NCBI GenBank assembly: GCA_001603905.1 | Contig: LVAE01000062.1 | Coordinates: 1 to 64,000 of the forward strand | Length of the DNA stretch: 64,000 nucleotides | Source: Fibrobacterales bacterium Fibro_02 | GTDB lineage: Bacteria > Fibrobacterota > Fibrobacteria > Fibrobacterales > Fibrobacteraceae | Reading direction: 5' to 3' | Shown here: in pieces, positions 6,713-17,139 of the stretch | Numbering within the stretch: the stretch's first letter is position 1 | Layout of the letters: every line of letters starts with the position of its first letter | Notes under the pieces: generated by a model | What the model was told of the DNA's origin: nothing | Seen by the model: only the letters and a program-made list of their open reading frames with translations | Database searches by the model: none | Translations under genes and position numbers: made by a program

Positions 6713-9406
6713 TTATGCCGGCTTGACGACAATGTTGACCAACTTACCCGGCACAACAATCGACTTGACAACCTGCATGCCCTTGGTAAATTCCTTCACT
6801 CGGTCGTTGTCCATGGCGAGCTTTTCCAAAGCGGCCTTGTCCATGTCCTTGGCGACGGATGCCTTGGCGCGGACCTTGCCGTTCACCTGGAACACGACTT
6901 CCACGGTGTTTTCCACGGCCTTGGAGTGGTCGGCTTCGGGCCAGGCGACGTTCGTGAGCGATTCGTTGTGTCCGAGGATGCTCCACATTTCTTCGGCGAT
7001 ATGCGGGGCAAACGGGTGCAGCAACTTGACGAACGTTTCGCACGGTTCGCGGTAGCGCTTGTCCATCTTCATCATTTCGTTGTTGAAGATCATCAGCTGG
7101 CTAATCGCGGTGTTGAAGCTCATGTTCTCGATGTCGCTCGTGACCTTGATGACGGTCTGGTGCATCACCTTCTCGATAGCTTCCGGAGCGGTTTCATCCA
7201 CAAAGACCGGGGCTTCGTCAGAATCGCCCACCACGGAACGCCAGGCGCGGCCGAGGAAGCGGTTCATGCCTTCGATGCCCTTGGTCTGCCACGGCTTCAC
7301 GGCATCGAGCGGGCCCATGAACATTTCGTACAAGCGAAGGCTATCAGCACCGTAATCGCGAACAACGTCATCGGGGTTCACGACGTTCTTGAGGGACTTA
7401 CTCATCTTAGCCACAATCTGCTTGAGTTCGATGTCAGTACCCTTCTTGAAGAACTTGCCGTTCTTTTCTTCAACTTCGTCGGTCGGGACCTTGGAGCCAG
7501 CGGCGTCTTCGTAAGCGAAGGCGAGAATCATGCCCTGGTTGAAGAGCTTCTGGAACGGTTCGTCGGTAGAGACGAGGCCGAGGTCAAAGAGCACCTTGTG
7601 CCAAAAGCGGCTGTAGAGCAAGTGAAGCACGGCGTGTTCGGCACCACCCACATAGAGGTCAACCGGCATCCAATACTTTTCAAGTTCCTTTGCCACAAAT
7701 GCGTCGCCGTTGCAAGCATCGATGTAGCGGAGGTAATACCAGCAAGAGCCAGCCCACTGCGGCATGGTGTTCGTTTCGCGGATACCCTTGCGGCCGTTCT
7801 TGTCCGTGACCTGGAGCCATTCGGTAGCGTTGGCGAGCGGAGACTGTCCGCCGTCACCCGGCTTGTAATCCTTGAGTTCCGGCAAGAGCACCGGAAGTTC
7901 GGCGTCGTCCACCGTAGAGATTTCACCATCTTCCCAGTGGATAATCGGGAACGGTTCGCCCCAGTAACGCTGACGACTGAAGAGCCAGTCGCGGAGCTTG
8001 TAGTTCACGGTAGCCTTACCGATCTTGTTGGCTTCGAGCCATTCGATCACCTTAGCGATACCCTGTTTCTTGTTGAGACCGTTCAGGCAGAGCGTTGCAT
8101 TTTCGCTATTGATGTAGGTACCGTCAGCAGCCCAGCAGGCTTCGCCCTTGAGCACGAGAGGCTTAACATCTTCGGGGCAGCTTGCGTCCGGTTCCATAAT
8201 GCAGATCACCGGCAGGTTGAATTTCTTTGCAAAATCGAAGTCGCGAGTATCGTGAGCAGGCACGGCCATGATAGCGCCGGTGCCATAGCCCGTCAAAACG
8301 TAGTCAGCGACCCACACCGGAATCTTCGTGCCGGTGAGCGGGTTCACGGCATAGCTACCGGTGAACACGCCGGTCTTTTCCTTGGCGAGTTCGGTACGGT
8401 CAAGGTCGCTCTTGAGAGCGGCAGCGTGCACGTATTCTTCCACGGCGGCCTTCTGTTCGGCAGTCGTGAGTTCCGGCACCATCGCATGTTCCGGGGCAAC
8501 GACCATGTAGGTGGCACCAAACAGCGTATCGCAACGGGTCGTGTAAACGCGGAGCTTCTTTTCGGTCGGCTTGCCGTTAGCATCGGCAATGGCAAAGTCC
8601 ACTTCGGCACCGTAGCTCTTGCCGATCCAGTTCTTCTGCATGTCCTTCACGCCCTGCGGCCAGTCGAGCTTGTCGAGACCCTTCAGCAGGCGATCGCCAT
8701 ACAGCGGGATGCGCATGAGCCACTGCTTGAGGTTACGGCGTTCCACTTCCTTGGTGCCGCACTTTTCGTGGCTGCCGTCGTTCAAGACTTCTTCGTTCGC
8801 ACAGACAATCTTGCAGTGCTTGCACCACCACACCTGAGCGTCGGCGTAGTAAGCGAGGCGCTTAGAATCCTTGTACTTGCGGACTTCGGCAGCACCCTTG
8901 CTTTCGACATCGGCAGGAATCGGGAGTTCTTCGATGGGGCGGCCCTTCTGCTGGGTTTCATCGAACCAGGTGCCGTAAAGGCGCTTGAAAATCCACTGCG
9001 TCCACTTGTAATACTTCGGGTCGGTGGTGTTGACTTCCTTGTTCCAGTCGTAGCTAAGGCCGAGGCACTTGATCTGGCGGCGGAAATTGTCACAGTTCTT
9101 CTTGGTCGTGATGGCCGGATGCGTACCGGTCTGAATGGCGTACTGTTCAGCGGGGAGGCCGAAAGCGTCCCAACCCATCGGGTGGAGCACGTTGAAACCG
9201 CGGCTGCGCTTGTAGCGGCAGATGATATCGGTGGCGGTGTAACCTTCGGGGTGGCCCACATGCAGGCCCGCGCCACTCGGGTACGGGAACATATCCAGGC
9301 AGTAATACTTGGGCTTGGACTTATCGGTGCCCGTCTTGAAAGTCTGATGTTCTTCCCAGTAGGCTTGCCACTTGGTTTCGATCTCTTGCGGATTGTACTT
9401 TGCCAT
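6713..9406 (-). CDS. leuS: Leucyl-tRNA synthetase
   Basis: Class I aminoacyl-tRNA synthetase that charges tRNA-Leu. The HIGH motif appears as [12 protein letters not shown] (41-52) followed by [13 protein letters not shown]; the KMSKS motif is [11 protein letters not shown] about three quarters along. The CP1 editing domain ([33 protein letters not shown]) and the anticodon-binding/C-terminal domain ([11 protein letters not shown]) are in place. The length, 897 residues, is normal for bacterial LeuS. The ATG at 9406 is preferred over one at 9424 because AGAGG precedes it and [14 protein letters not shown] is the usual N-terminus. Single-gene unit with its own terminator. Confidence 0.97.
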   Translation of the reverse strand: MAKYNPQEIETKWQAYWEEHQTFKTGTDKSKPKYYCLDMFPYPSGAGLHVGHPEGYTATDIICRYKRSRGFNVLHPMGWDAFGLPAEQYAIQTGTHPAITTKKNCDNFRRQIKCLGLSYDWNKEVNTTDPKYYKWTQWIFKRLYGTWFDETQQKGRPIEELPIPADVESKGAAEVRKYKDSKRLAYYADAQVWWCKHCKIVCANEEVLNDGSHEKCGTKEVERRNLKQWLMRIPLYGDRLLKGLDKLDWPQGVKDMQKNWIGKSYGAEVDFAIADANGKPTEKKLRVYTTRCDTLFGATYMVVAPEHAMVPELTTAEQKAAVEEYVHAAALKSDLDRTELAKEKTGVFTGSYAVNPLTGTKIPVWVADYVLTGYGTGAIMAVPAHDTRDFDFAKKFNLPVICIMEPDASCPEDVKPLVLKGEACWAADGTYINSENATLCLNGLNKKQGIAKVIEWLEANKIGKATVNYKLRDWLFSRQRYWGEPFPIIHWEDGEISTVDDAELPVLLPELKDYKPGDGGQSPLANATEWLQVTDKNGRKGIRETNTMPQWAGSCWYYLRYIDACNGDAFVAKELEKYWMPVDLYVGGAEHAVLHLLYSRFWHKVLFDLGLVSTDEPFQKLFNQGMILAFAYEDAAGSKVPTDEVEEKNGKFFKKGTDIELKQIVAKMSKSLKNVVNPDDVVRDYGADSLRLYEMFMGPLDAVKPWQTKGIEGMNRFLGRAWRSVVGDSDEAPVFVDETAPEAIEKVMHQTVIKVTSDIENMSFNTAISQLMIFNNEMMKMDKRYREPCETFVKLLHPFAPHIAEEMWSILGHNESLTNVAWPEADHSKAVENTVEVVFQVNGKVRAKASVAKDMDKAALEKLAMDNDRVKEFTKGMQVVKSIVVPGKLVNIVVKPA

Positions 9407-9490
9407 TTTTTCCTCTAATGCCACGGCGGAGCCGCCGCGGCCTCATTAAATTTTCGGGCTAAAATTTAGAAAATTCATTTCCAAAATCAT

Positions 9491-9519
9491 TTGACAATTT
9501 CCTCATTCGTATCGATATA
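9491..9519 (+). promoter_or_regulatory. Promoter for the 9547 gene
   Basis: TTGACA at 9491-9496, 17-bp spacer, GATATA at 9514-9519 (TATATA two bases further). It lies between the divergent leuS and the small gene at 9547. Confidence 0.55.
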
Positions 9520-9546
9520 TAGACGTAACAAAGAAGGAAACGTCAC

Positions 9547-9954
9547 ATGAAAAATCAAGCAACCAACACCCAATTCGGCAAAGAAAAGAACCTCAGCGAA
9601 GAAGAAATCGTGGAATCGCTCCGTTCGTCAACCTCCTGCGCCTACATGTTTTCCGCAAACCATAGCGACATCGATACAAGCAACCTGATCAACATCGTCA
9701 AGACCGACGACAAGACCATCCTGCGGCACACCGTCAACATCGCGGGCATTCCGACCGACACCTCCATCCGTTTCGAAATCAACCACGGCAAGGGTGGCCC
9801 CCGCTACAACATTTTCGGGCACCACAACAGGTTGAGCTATATCCGTCGCACATCCGACGCCGAGATCGCTCTCCAGCACTTCGCAAGCACCGTAAACGAA
9901 ATCGTGGGCTACTGTTTCGTACCCCCAGCCTCGCACAGCGCCATTTGGCCCTAA
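9547..9954 (+). CDS. Hypothetical protein, 135 residues
   Basis: Good promoter (9491) and AAGGAA 8 bases before the ATG. The product is soluble, with no signal peptide; it contains LSEEEIVESLRSSTSCAYMF near the N-terminus and ALQHFASTVNEIVGY near the C-terminus, and a basic Gly-rich stretch (NHGKGGPRYNIFGHHNR) between. No family recognised. The reverse frame over the same DNA (9628-10011) has low-complexity composition and no start signals, so the forward frame is preferred. A hairpin (CGCCATTT/AAATGGCG, 9939-9960) overlaps its stop codon. Confidence 0.65.
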   Translation: MKNQATNTQFGKEKNLSEEEIVESLRSSTSCAYMFSANHSDIDTSNLINIVKTDDKTILRHTVNIAGIPTDTSIRFEINHGKGGPRYNIFGHHNRLSYIRRTSDAEIALQHFASTVNEIVGYCFVPPASHSAIWP

Positions 9955-9988
9955 ATGGCGCAAGGCGGTGCCAATGCCCCTAGAGTCG

Positions 9989-12900
9989 CTATTTCTTGAG
10001 GCAACGGACAAGATAGCCGTTCTTCTTCGCCTCTACCCTCTTCTTTCCGCTACCATTTTCCCAGAAGATGAATGCTTCGGCCGTAGTATCGGCAGGCTGC
10101 ACCGTGGTCCAATATCCCGTAAGTTCCATGTTGAGTTCTTCAGTATAGTCTATTCCGTTCCTGTAGAAAATCTTGATATAGCCTACCGGCATCGACGAGA
10201 AACCGCAAGCATCCGTATGCAGGGTATCGTACCCCGTCATCTTCTTGCTCAACCCGCCAACAATGCATTCTCCAAGAAGTTCATTCCATTCCGACTGCAG
10301 CGGCAGTCTCCACCCGTCGGGACACAGGCCCTGATACGATGCCGAATCCTTCATATCAATCACAGTCGTATTGGCACTCGCCGGAAGGTTCATGGCCGTA
10401 TGCCAGTTGTAAAGGCGACCGTATTCCGAACAACCGTTCTGGGTTCCTGCGCACCAGCTACCTGAAACTTCAAGTTTCAGGTTTTCCGCCATCCACGTCC
10501 GTTCTCCGATTTTAATTGTCTTGTACTTCGTCCCGTCCCTGGAATCCGTCAAGCTTCCGTAATCAGACGGACTCCTGCGCCAGTTACCATCATAACATTC
10601 CATATTATAGCCCTGGAACTTGCCCACGGCACCTGCATTTGTGGCATCGCATATACCAAGATACTGATCCGGCCGAGTCGCTGCAATCCACACATACACA
10701 TTGTTCTTATTCAAACCGCAATAATATTGCGTGTCCTGATAAGATACGGTATCGCCGACATGGGCTCCCTTGCAAATTCCGTCAACAATGGATTTCTTCC
10801 CCTTTGCTGCAGCGCTATCTATCGGAGAAATCGTATGCCAAGCAGTCGTCGTATTCGAAAGAGAGAAGTCGTCATCACAATAGAGGCGTTTTCCCTCGTA
10901 ACCAACGATGAGTCCGTATTTCCATGCATAGCGATCGTCGCAGGCACCATACATTGCCCACTCCGAAGTGTGCGTCCAAGTCTTGTTACCATCGCCACAG
11001 ACGACATCAACGCCTGCATATTCCTTCCATGTAAAGCCAGATCCGTCGCAGAAACCCAGGGCTTCGTCGGCAGCAGTCACCTCTCTCCAGCGGCTAGGCG
11101 AGCATCCATATTTTTTGCCGTTATGCGTTACAATCTCTCCTCGTATCTTTGAGTCGCACTCCCCATACTTTTCTTCCATTTCGGTAAATCTCTGCCACAA
11201 GCCGGATTTTGCACAGAAGAAAGTTACACCATCAAGAACTTCCTTCTGCCCAAGGTTCGACGAATTGCACGAACCTAAGCCCTCCCACAATCCAGCCGAA
11301 TTCCACGACCCCTTCACGCACTTGAACCCAGATCCCTCGTAATAAAGGACAAATTCGCCTTCCCTTTCAGGAGTGCAGTAACCCGCCTTCGCGGCAATTC
11401 CACCCAGCTGAACCCACTTCTGGTTTCGGCAACCATATTTATCACCATTGAACTCAACGACTTCGTATTCGCGCGCAGTGGTACACGAATCATGCACCGC
11501 AATAAGAGTCGTCACCGCCCAGCCGGTTTCGCCACAGATGTAATCCTTGGAGCCATACTTTGCAATTTTCTTGTGGATAGCCTTTGAGCAGATTCCAAGC
11601 GAATCATCCAACGTCGTCGACTTACGCCACGCTTCAAAGGCGCAGACATACTTCGTCGTGCCAAACCATTTCTTTTCTCCGTCACGGGCTTCGGTGCATG
11701 TTCCGAGAACTTCATCCTGTGTCGCTACGCGCCACTTGGTATCGCAGATATAGTCCTTCGCATACTCGTCAATCCTGATTTCACCCTTGAGGTCAGGAGT
11801 ACAGTAGCCGAGATCGCTTTCCGGATACTCAAGGTATTTCCAGTCAGGGCCGCCTTCGCAACCGTACAGATGCATCTTGAAGAACTTGGTCGTATAAAGG
11901 AGAGTGGAATCGCATGCTCCATAATAGTCCCTCACCTTTGTAGATCTCCATCCAGTCGTATCGCAGTAGTAATCGGCCTTGGAAGCCGTTGAATCAATTT
12001 TGCCCAAACGGCTAGGCGTACACACGCCGATATCCTTTTCGGTAGTGGTCAGCGATTCCCAGCGACTGGTCGTGCGGCAAGTATAGGAGTCGCCCATGAA
12101 ATCCGCCACCTTATAGAACTTGGAGCTATCGCATATACCAAGCACATCGGACAAGGTAGCCTTTCGCCAATACGTTGTATCGCAATAATAGAGAACCGTA
12201 TCAAGCTTCGTCTTGAGAGTGTCCATCTTCCCAGCAATCTTGGGAGAGCACACGCCAAGGCTATCTTCCATCCAGTCCAGGAGATCCCACTTATCTGTCG
12301 TGCGGCAAGTATAACGGCGACCCCTGTAATTGTCCACCTTGTAATACCGGGCACTGTCGCATTTTCCAATAAAGTCCGTCAGCTGGGCCTTGCGCCAACC
12401 ATTCACGCTGCAGAAATACAGGACTGTATCCGAACCTACCAGGGAATCGATCTTGGCGACGCGTTCCGGAGTGCAGAGGCCAAGGCTATCTTCGATAGAT
12501 GTCGGCAGGCGCCATTCCTTGTTCTCGCAGATATAGCTTTTCCCGTTCAGTTTCTTGACAGTCCATTCATTTTCGCTGGTGCACTTTTCCTCAAGATCGT
12601 TCATGGATGCTTCTTTCCAGGAATCGTCGCAAACATACAGGATATCATTGTAGTAATACCGCTGTCCCCGTTCGGAACTCGGACAATAGGAATCCACGAT
12701 ATCCACCCACTTGCCATTCTTGCAGCGGAAATTACTTCCTTCGCTCGCCACGAAAATATCAGCCATCCTGGTAGAGGACTCATCACAAGTCGGAAGAAGC
12801 TTCTTGTTTTCCACAAAGTACGTGTACTTTATGCAGCGTACGGAATAATAGGCCTTAGGATCGACTTTGCCGAATATGGCCCCCGCCTTGTTCTTGATGC

Positions 12901-13486
12901 GGACATAGCTGTAATCGTCCGTGATAAGATCAGCGGACTCGCCCAGGTTGGAGCAGGTCAACTGCCCCTTTTCTTCGACGCAGTTGCCGCCCATCTGCAA
13001 GTTAAATCCGAACTTTGAATCTGTCAGGGATCCCGCAAAACGGATGATGTACTTGTAGTCCTCTTCCGAAGGCAACACAAAACCCTGCGGGCAGACATAC
13101 GCCGCATCTTCTTCCTTATAAAGTTTACCGTAAGTCTCGCATAGCAACGAGTCATTTAAATAGCACTCGCCATAGGACGAATGGATTCCATCATTCACGT
13201 TCTCGGCCATCCAGACATAAGGACCGAACTGGATTGTCTTGTAATCCCTTCCGCTTCTGGAATCGCTCACCTCACTCTTGACAATCGATGCGGTTCCCAT
13301 CCCCGAATTAAAGTCACTACCCAGTGCGGCAGAATCCAGATATTCATCAGGATTGAGCTCATCAAGGACCGAGCTGGAGGAGGAATCCAATTCTTCATTG
13401 CCACCCCCCGTCGAGCCACTGTTCCCGCCGCAAGCAATCAAGAAAAACGAAACACTTATTGTCAAAAATAAGGATAAACTCTTCAT
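9989..13486 (-). CDS. Giant FISUMP-domain lipoprotein with ~20 two-cysteine repeats (copy 1)
   Basis: 1,165 residues. The signal peptide ends in a lipobox (FFLIAC), followed by a Gly/Ser-rich linker. A partial FISUMP domain lies around 70-225 (DYKTIQFGPYVWMAENV, CPQGFVLPSEEDYKY, YYSVRC) and a full one at about 975-1165 (YKTIKIGERTWMAENL, YGRLYNW, CPDGWRLPLQSEWNEL, GYLVRC). Between them run about 20 units of some 36 residues with pattern LG-x-C ... G ... Y-x-C ... W-R, each with two cysteines that probably form a disulfide. Surface lipoproteins of this kind are typical of Fibrobacter; function unknown. It is a close tandem copy of the next gene. TATCTT lies 6 bases before the ATG, suggesting a leaderless transcript. 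Confidence 0.9.
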   Translation of the reverse strand: MKSLSLFLTISVSFFLIACGGNSGSTGGGNEELDSSSSSVLDELNPDEYLDSAALGSDFNSGMGTASIVKSEVSDSRSGRDYKTIQFGPYVWMAENVNDGIHSSYGECYLNDSLLCETYGKLYKEEDAAYVCPQGFVLPSEEDYKYIIRFAGSLTDSKFGFNLQMGGNCVEEKGQLTCSNLGESADLITDDYSYVRIKNKAGAIFGKVDPKAYYSVRCIKYTYFVENKKLLPTCDESSTRMADIFVASEGSNFRCKNGKWVDIVDSYCPSSERGQRYYYNDILYVCDDSWKEASMNDLEEKCTSENEWTVKKLNGKSYICENKEWRLPTSIEDSLGLCTPERVAKIDSLVGSDTVLYFCSVNGWRKAQLTDFIGKCDSARYYKVDNYRGRRYTCRTTDKWDLLDWMEDSLGVCSPKIAGKMDTLKTKLDTVLYYCDTTYWRKATLSDVLGICDSSKFYKVADFMGDSYTCRTTSRWESLTTTEKDIGVCTPSRLGKIDSTASKADYYCDTTGWRSTKVRDYYGACDSTLLYTTKFFKMHLYGCEGGPDWKYLEYPESDLGYCTPDLKGEIRIDEYAKDYICDTKWRVATQDEVLGTCTEARDGEKKWFGTTKYVCAFEAWRKSTTLDDSLGICSKAIHKKIAKYGSKDYICGETGWAVTTLIAVHDSCTTAREYEVVEFNGDKYGCRNQKWVQLGGIAAKAGYCTPEREGEFVLYYEGSGFKCVKGSWNSAGLWEGLGSCNSSNLGQKEVLDGVTFFCAKSGLWQRFTEMEEKYGECDSKIRGEIVTHNGKKYGCSPSRWREVTAADEALGFCDGSGFTWKEYAGVDVVCGDGNKTWTHTSEWAMYGACDDRYAWKYGLIVGYEGKRLYCDDDFSLSNTTTAWHTISPIDSAAAKGKKSIVDGICKGAHVGDTVSYQDTQYYCGLNKNNVYVWIAATRPDQYLGICDATNAGAVGKFQGYNMECYDGNWRRSPSDYGSLTDSRDGTKYKTIKIGERTWMAENLKLEVSGSWCAGTQNGCSEYGRLYNWHTAMNLPASANTTVIDMKDSASYQGLCPDGWRLPLQSEWNELLGECIVGGLSKKMTGYDTLHTDACGFSSMPVGYIKIFYRNGIDYTEELNMELTGYWTTVQPADTTAEAFIFWENGSGKKRVEAKKNGYLVRCLKK

Positions 13487-13498
13487 ACTCTTAAGATA

Positions 13499-13525
13499 AA
13501 AAAAGAAAAGGCCCCGCAGGGCCTT
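13499..13525 (-). terminator. Terminator after FISUMP copy 2
   Basis: AAGGCCC (13508-13514), CGCA, GGGCCTT (13519-13525), followed on the reverse strand by TTCTTTTTTT. It separates the two tandem FISUMP genes into their own transcription units. Confidence 0.75.
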
Positions 13526-13531
13526 GGGTTT

Positions 13532-16500
13532 CTATTTCTTGATGCAACGGAGCGCGTTTCCGTTTTCCTTCCAGATGTAAGACCGCTTTCCATTATATAC
13601 ATCGATCACATAGATCGCATTACCTGTATTTCTAATTTCATAGGTATTTTGCGAAGTCGTCCAATATCGTGTGGGAGTCTTAAATTCTTCCACGCGATCG
13701 ATGCCGTTTCTGTACCAGACATATACATACCCCACGTTCTTCGCAGAAAAACCATACTTATTCGTACTCACGGTATCAAGGTAATTGGTGGGCAACCTCA
13801 AATCCTCAAGGGCGCGGCCTTCCGCGAGTTCTTCCCAATCCGTTTCCGTAGGAACCCTCCAGCCATCGGGACAGATTCCCTGGTGGTTAGCCGTGTCAGC
13901 CAAATCATATATGATCGAATTCGCCTCGCTCGGCAGCGCCAGAGCGGTCGCCCAGTCGTACAAGACACCATCGGTTTCGCATGCCGCAGCACTGAAGTTA
14001 TTGTCCGGGCACCAGGTATTTCCTGTAGCCTTGTACCTCAAGTTTTCCGCCATCCATACCTGATCTCCAATCTGGATTGTCTTGTAAACACGGCCATCTC
14101 TTGAATCCTTGAACGAGCCATAGTCCGCCGCATCACGGCTCCACACGCCATCGATACATTGCAAGTTAAGTCCATCAAACGTGATTCGCACTCCTGCATT
14201 GGACGTGCCGCATTTTCCGTAGAAATCAACCACCTTCGTAGCCTTAATCCATTCATACTTCGAGCTCTTATTCAGTCCACAGAAATAGCGTTCGTCCTTG
14301 ACCGTGATGGTATCACCCGCAATCCCCTTCTTACAGATGCCTGCAATGAGATCGCCCTTCCTCAATCCCGCCGCACTGTCAATCTCCGTAATCCGATGCC
14401 AGCCAACGAGACTTCTCGAGGAATCTTCCAGCGCCCCGTCACAATAGAAATGTTCACCCTGCATCCCGACAATGGTTCCATATTTCCATGTCGCACGGTC
14501 ATCGCAGTAGGTATAGTAGCCCCAGAAGAATCCCGGAGTCACCCTCACCCAGGCATCTTCTTCATCTCCACAGAGATAATCATTTCCACCTGCTTCATGC
14601 CATTCATACATATAGCCGTCGCAGAATCCGAAAGTGGAATCCAGGCCGTCCACCTGACGCCATCTCGGAGTACTTTTACGCCTATTATAGGTACAGCCGT
14701 ATTCAACCCCGTTCCGTTTCTTAATCGTTCCGCGTTTCGACTTCTCGCAGAATCCCAGTTCCTGATCTAAAGTCGTATACGGCAACCAGCCTTCACTTTC
14801 ACTGCAGAAATACGGTTGGGTGCCAACGGTATCGATAACTCCCAGTCTTGCCTTCGTGCAGGAACCCAGAAGGTCGCTCACCGTGCCTTCCGTCCAATTC
14901 GGCGGCACGCACTTGAACACCTTATTGCCATACACGACCAGGTTGCCAGATTCCGCAGAAGTACACAATCCATATTTGGATTCAACTCCAGTCAAAGCCA
15001 CCCATGCCTTGTTGCGGCAAACATACTTCTTGGACTGGAATTCTACTACTGTTTCCGCCCTTTCCGCCGTGCAGGAATCATGGGCGTCAATAATCGTATA
15101 GGTGACCCAGCCTTCCTGCTTGCAGATGTATTCCGTGGAACCCACCTCGCCCACTTTCTTCAAGGTCTTCTTGCTGCAGACACCGAGCGAATCATCCTGC
15201 TTCGTTGACGTACGCCAAGCTTCAAAGGAACAGACATACCGGGTCGTCCCATACGTCTTTCTCTCCCCTTCGCGGGCTTCAGAACATGTACCGAGAACTT
15301 CATCCTTTGTCGCGGCACGCCATACGGAATCGCAAATGTAATCCTTCGCAGTGTGGTCAATCCTTATGGTTCCCTTGATTGCAGGAATGCAGTAGCCGAG
15401 ATCGCTTTCGGGGAAGTCGAGGAGAGTCCACTTCGGTCCCTTTTCACAGCCATAGTCGCTTCCCTTGAAATAAAGCGTCGTGTACTTCTGTTTTTCATCG
15501 CATTCCCCGAAGTAGTCCTCGACAACCGTCGAGCGCCATCCTGTCGAATCGCAGTAGTAATCGGCCTTGGAGGTCGTCGTGTCAATCTTGCCCAAACGGC
15601 TAGGCGTACAAACGCCGATATCCTTTTCGGTAGAGGTCAGCGATTCCCAGCGCCCATTCTTGCGGCAGGTATAGGTGTACCCCATGAAATCCACCACCTT
15701 GTAGGACTTGGTACTATCGCATTCACCATACGCATCGGTCAAAGTCGCCTCTCGCCAAGAAGTCGTATCGCAATAGTAGAGCGTCGTGTCGAATTTCATC
15801 TTGAGGGTATCCATCTTCCCTGCAATCTTGGGAGAGCACACACCAAGGCTATCTTCAATTCTATCCAAGAGATCCCACTTATCTGTCGTGCGGCAAGTAT
15901 AATGGCGGCCCCTGTAACGGTCCACCTTGTAATACCGGGTACTGTCGCATTTTCCCATAAAGTCCGACAGCTGCGCCTTGCGCCAACCATTCGCACCGCA
16001 GTAATACAAGGTCGTATCCGGTTCTACCAAGGAATCAATTTTACCTAGACGCTCAGGAGTGCAGAGGCCAAGGCTATCCTCGATTTCCGTCGGCAGGCGC
16101 CATTCCTTGTTTTCGCAGATATAGCTTTTCCCGTTCAGTTTCTTGACGGTCCACTCGTTCGTGCTATCGCACTTTTCGTCAAGATCGTTCATGGATGCTT
16201 CTTGCCAGGAACCGTCACAAACATACAAGATGTCATTGTAGTAATAACGCTGTCCCCGTTCGGAACTCGGGCAATAGGAATCTACGACATCCACCCACTT
16301 GCCATCCTTGCAACGGAAATTGCTTCCTTCGCTCGCCACGAAAATATCGCCAAACCTGTAGGCCGAGGAATCGCAATCCGGCAAAAGATTCTTGGTCTCC
16401 ACAAAATACGTGAACTTCATACAACGGACAGAATAATAGCCCTTCGGACTGACCTTTCCCAAAAGCGCACCCGCCTTGTTCTTGATACGCACATAGCTGT

Positions 16501-17065
16501 AATCGCCCGTAACCAAGTCCGACGAAAGCCCCGCATTGGAGCAAACGATAGTCCCCTTTTCCTCGACACAGCTTCCACCCATTTGCGGATTGAACCCGAA
16601 TTCCGGATCCGTAAGGGATCCCGCAAAACGGATCATATACTTGTAGTCATCTTCCGAAGGCAAGCCAAATCCTTGCGGGCACACGTACGCGGCATCCTCT
16701 TCCAGATACAGCTTTCCGTAGAGTTCGCACAGCAGCGAATCATTGTTATAACATTCGCCATAGGACGAATGAATCCCGTCATTCACGTTCTCGGCCATCC
16801 AGACATAAGGTCCGAACTGGATTGTCTTGTAATCCTTTCCGCTTCTGGAATCGTTCAGAACGCCCCTGACGATTGTTGAGGCTCCCATTCCCGAATTGAA
16901 GCCGCTTCCGATCGCGGCAGAATCCAGATAGTCATCGACATTGAAATCGTCAACCGACGAACTAGAGAAATCGACTTCGTTGCCACCTGTCGAGCCGCTG
17001 TTTCCGCCGCAGGCGAACAGGAAGAAGGAAAAACCTAATATGCAAATTAAGGATAAATTCTTCAT
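13532..17065 (-). CDS. Giant FISUMP-domain lipoprotein with ~20 two-cysteine repeats (copy 2)
   Basis: 1,177 residues, collinear with the neighbouring 1,165-residue gene: lipobox FFLFAC, GGNSGSTGG linker, N-terminal partial FISUMP (DYKTIQFGPYVWMAENV), about 20 Cys...Cys...Trp units, and a C-terminal FISUMP domain (YKTIQIGDQVWMAENL, CPDGWRVPTETDWEEL, GNALRC). The N-terminal halves of the two proteins are nearly identical, while the later repeats have drifted, consistent with tandem duplication. The long disulfide-rich stalk would project the terminal domain from the outer membrane; ligand unknown. No Shine-Dalgarno is visible; a TATTAT hexamer lies 9 bases before the ATG. Confidence 0.9.
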   Translation of the reverse strand: MKNLSLICILGFSFFLFACGGNSGSTGGNEVDFSSSSVDDFNVDDYLDSAAIGSGFNSGMGASTIVRGVLNDSRSGKDYKTIQFGPYVWMAENVNDGIHSSYGECYNNDSLLCELYGKLYLEEDAAYVCPQGFGLPSEDDYKYMIRFAGSLTDPEFGFNPQMGGSCVEEKGTIVCSNAGLSSDLVTGDYSYVRIKNKAGALLGKVSPKGYYSVRCMKFTYFVETKNLLPDCDSSAYRFGDIFVASEGSNFRCKDGKWVDVVDSYCPSSERGQRYYYNDILYVCDGSWQEASMNDLDEKCDSTNEWTVKKLNGKSYICENKEWRLPTEIEDSLGLCTPERLGKIDSLVEPDTTLYYCGANGWRKAQLSDFMGKCDSTRYYKVDRYRGRHYTCRTTDKWDLLDRIEDSLGVCSPKIAGKMDTLKMKFDTTLYYCDTTSWREATLTDAYGECDSTKSYKVVDFMGYTYTCRKNGRWESLTSTEKDIGVCTPSRLGKIDTTTSKADYYCDSTGWRSTVVEDYFGECDEKQKYTTLYFKGSDYGCEKGPKWTLLDFPESDLGYCIPAIKGTIRIDHTAKDYICDSVWRAATKDEVLGTCSEAREGERKTYGTTRYVCSFEAWRTSTKQDDSLGVCSKKTLKKVGEVGSTEYICKQEGWVTYTIIDAHDSCTAERAETVVEFQSKKYVCRNKAWVALTGVESKYGLCTSAESGNLVVYGNKVFKCVPPNWTEGTVSDLLGSCTKARLGVIDTVGTQPYFCSESEGWLPYTTLDQELGFCEKSKRGTIKKRNGVEYGCTYNRRKSTPRWRQVDGLDSTFGFCDGYMYEWHEAGGNDYLCGDEEDAWVRVTPGFFWGYYTYCDDRATWKYGTIVGMQGEHFYCDGALEDSSRSLVGWHRITEIDSAAGLRKGDLIAGICKKGIAGDTITVKDERYFCGLNKSSKYEWIKATKVVDFYGKCGTSNAGVRITFDGLNLQCIDGVWSRDAADYGSFKDSRDGRVYKTIQIGDQVWMAENLRYKATGNTWCPDNNFSAAACETDGVLYDWATALALPSEANSIIYDLADTANHQGICPDGWRVPTETDWEELAEGRALEDLRLPTNYLDTVSTNKYGFSAKNVGYVYVWYRNGIDRVEEFKTPTRYWTTSQNTYEIRNTGNAIYVIDVYNGKRSYIWKENGNALRCIKK

Positions 17066-17139
17066 ACAAAGAAAATAATAAAATCTGGGCGTCCCATGAC
17101 AGGTCCGCTTGACAACTCGCTAGAATTTATTTTTCTTGG

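Noticed and set aside
6575..9418. 947-codon open frame on the strand opposite leuS
   Set aside because: It mirrors leuS codon by codon, has no protein-family features and arises from the GC-biased codon use of the real gene. Similar antisense frames over lysA, purA, prs and the barrel genes were dismissed for the same reason.
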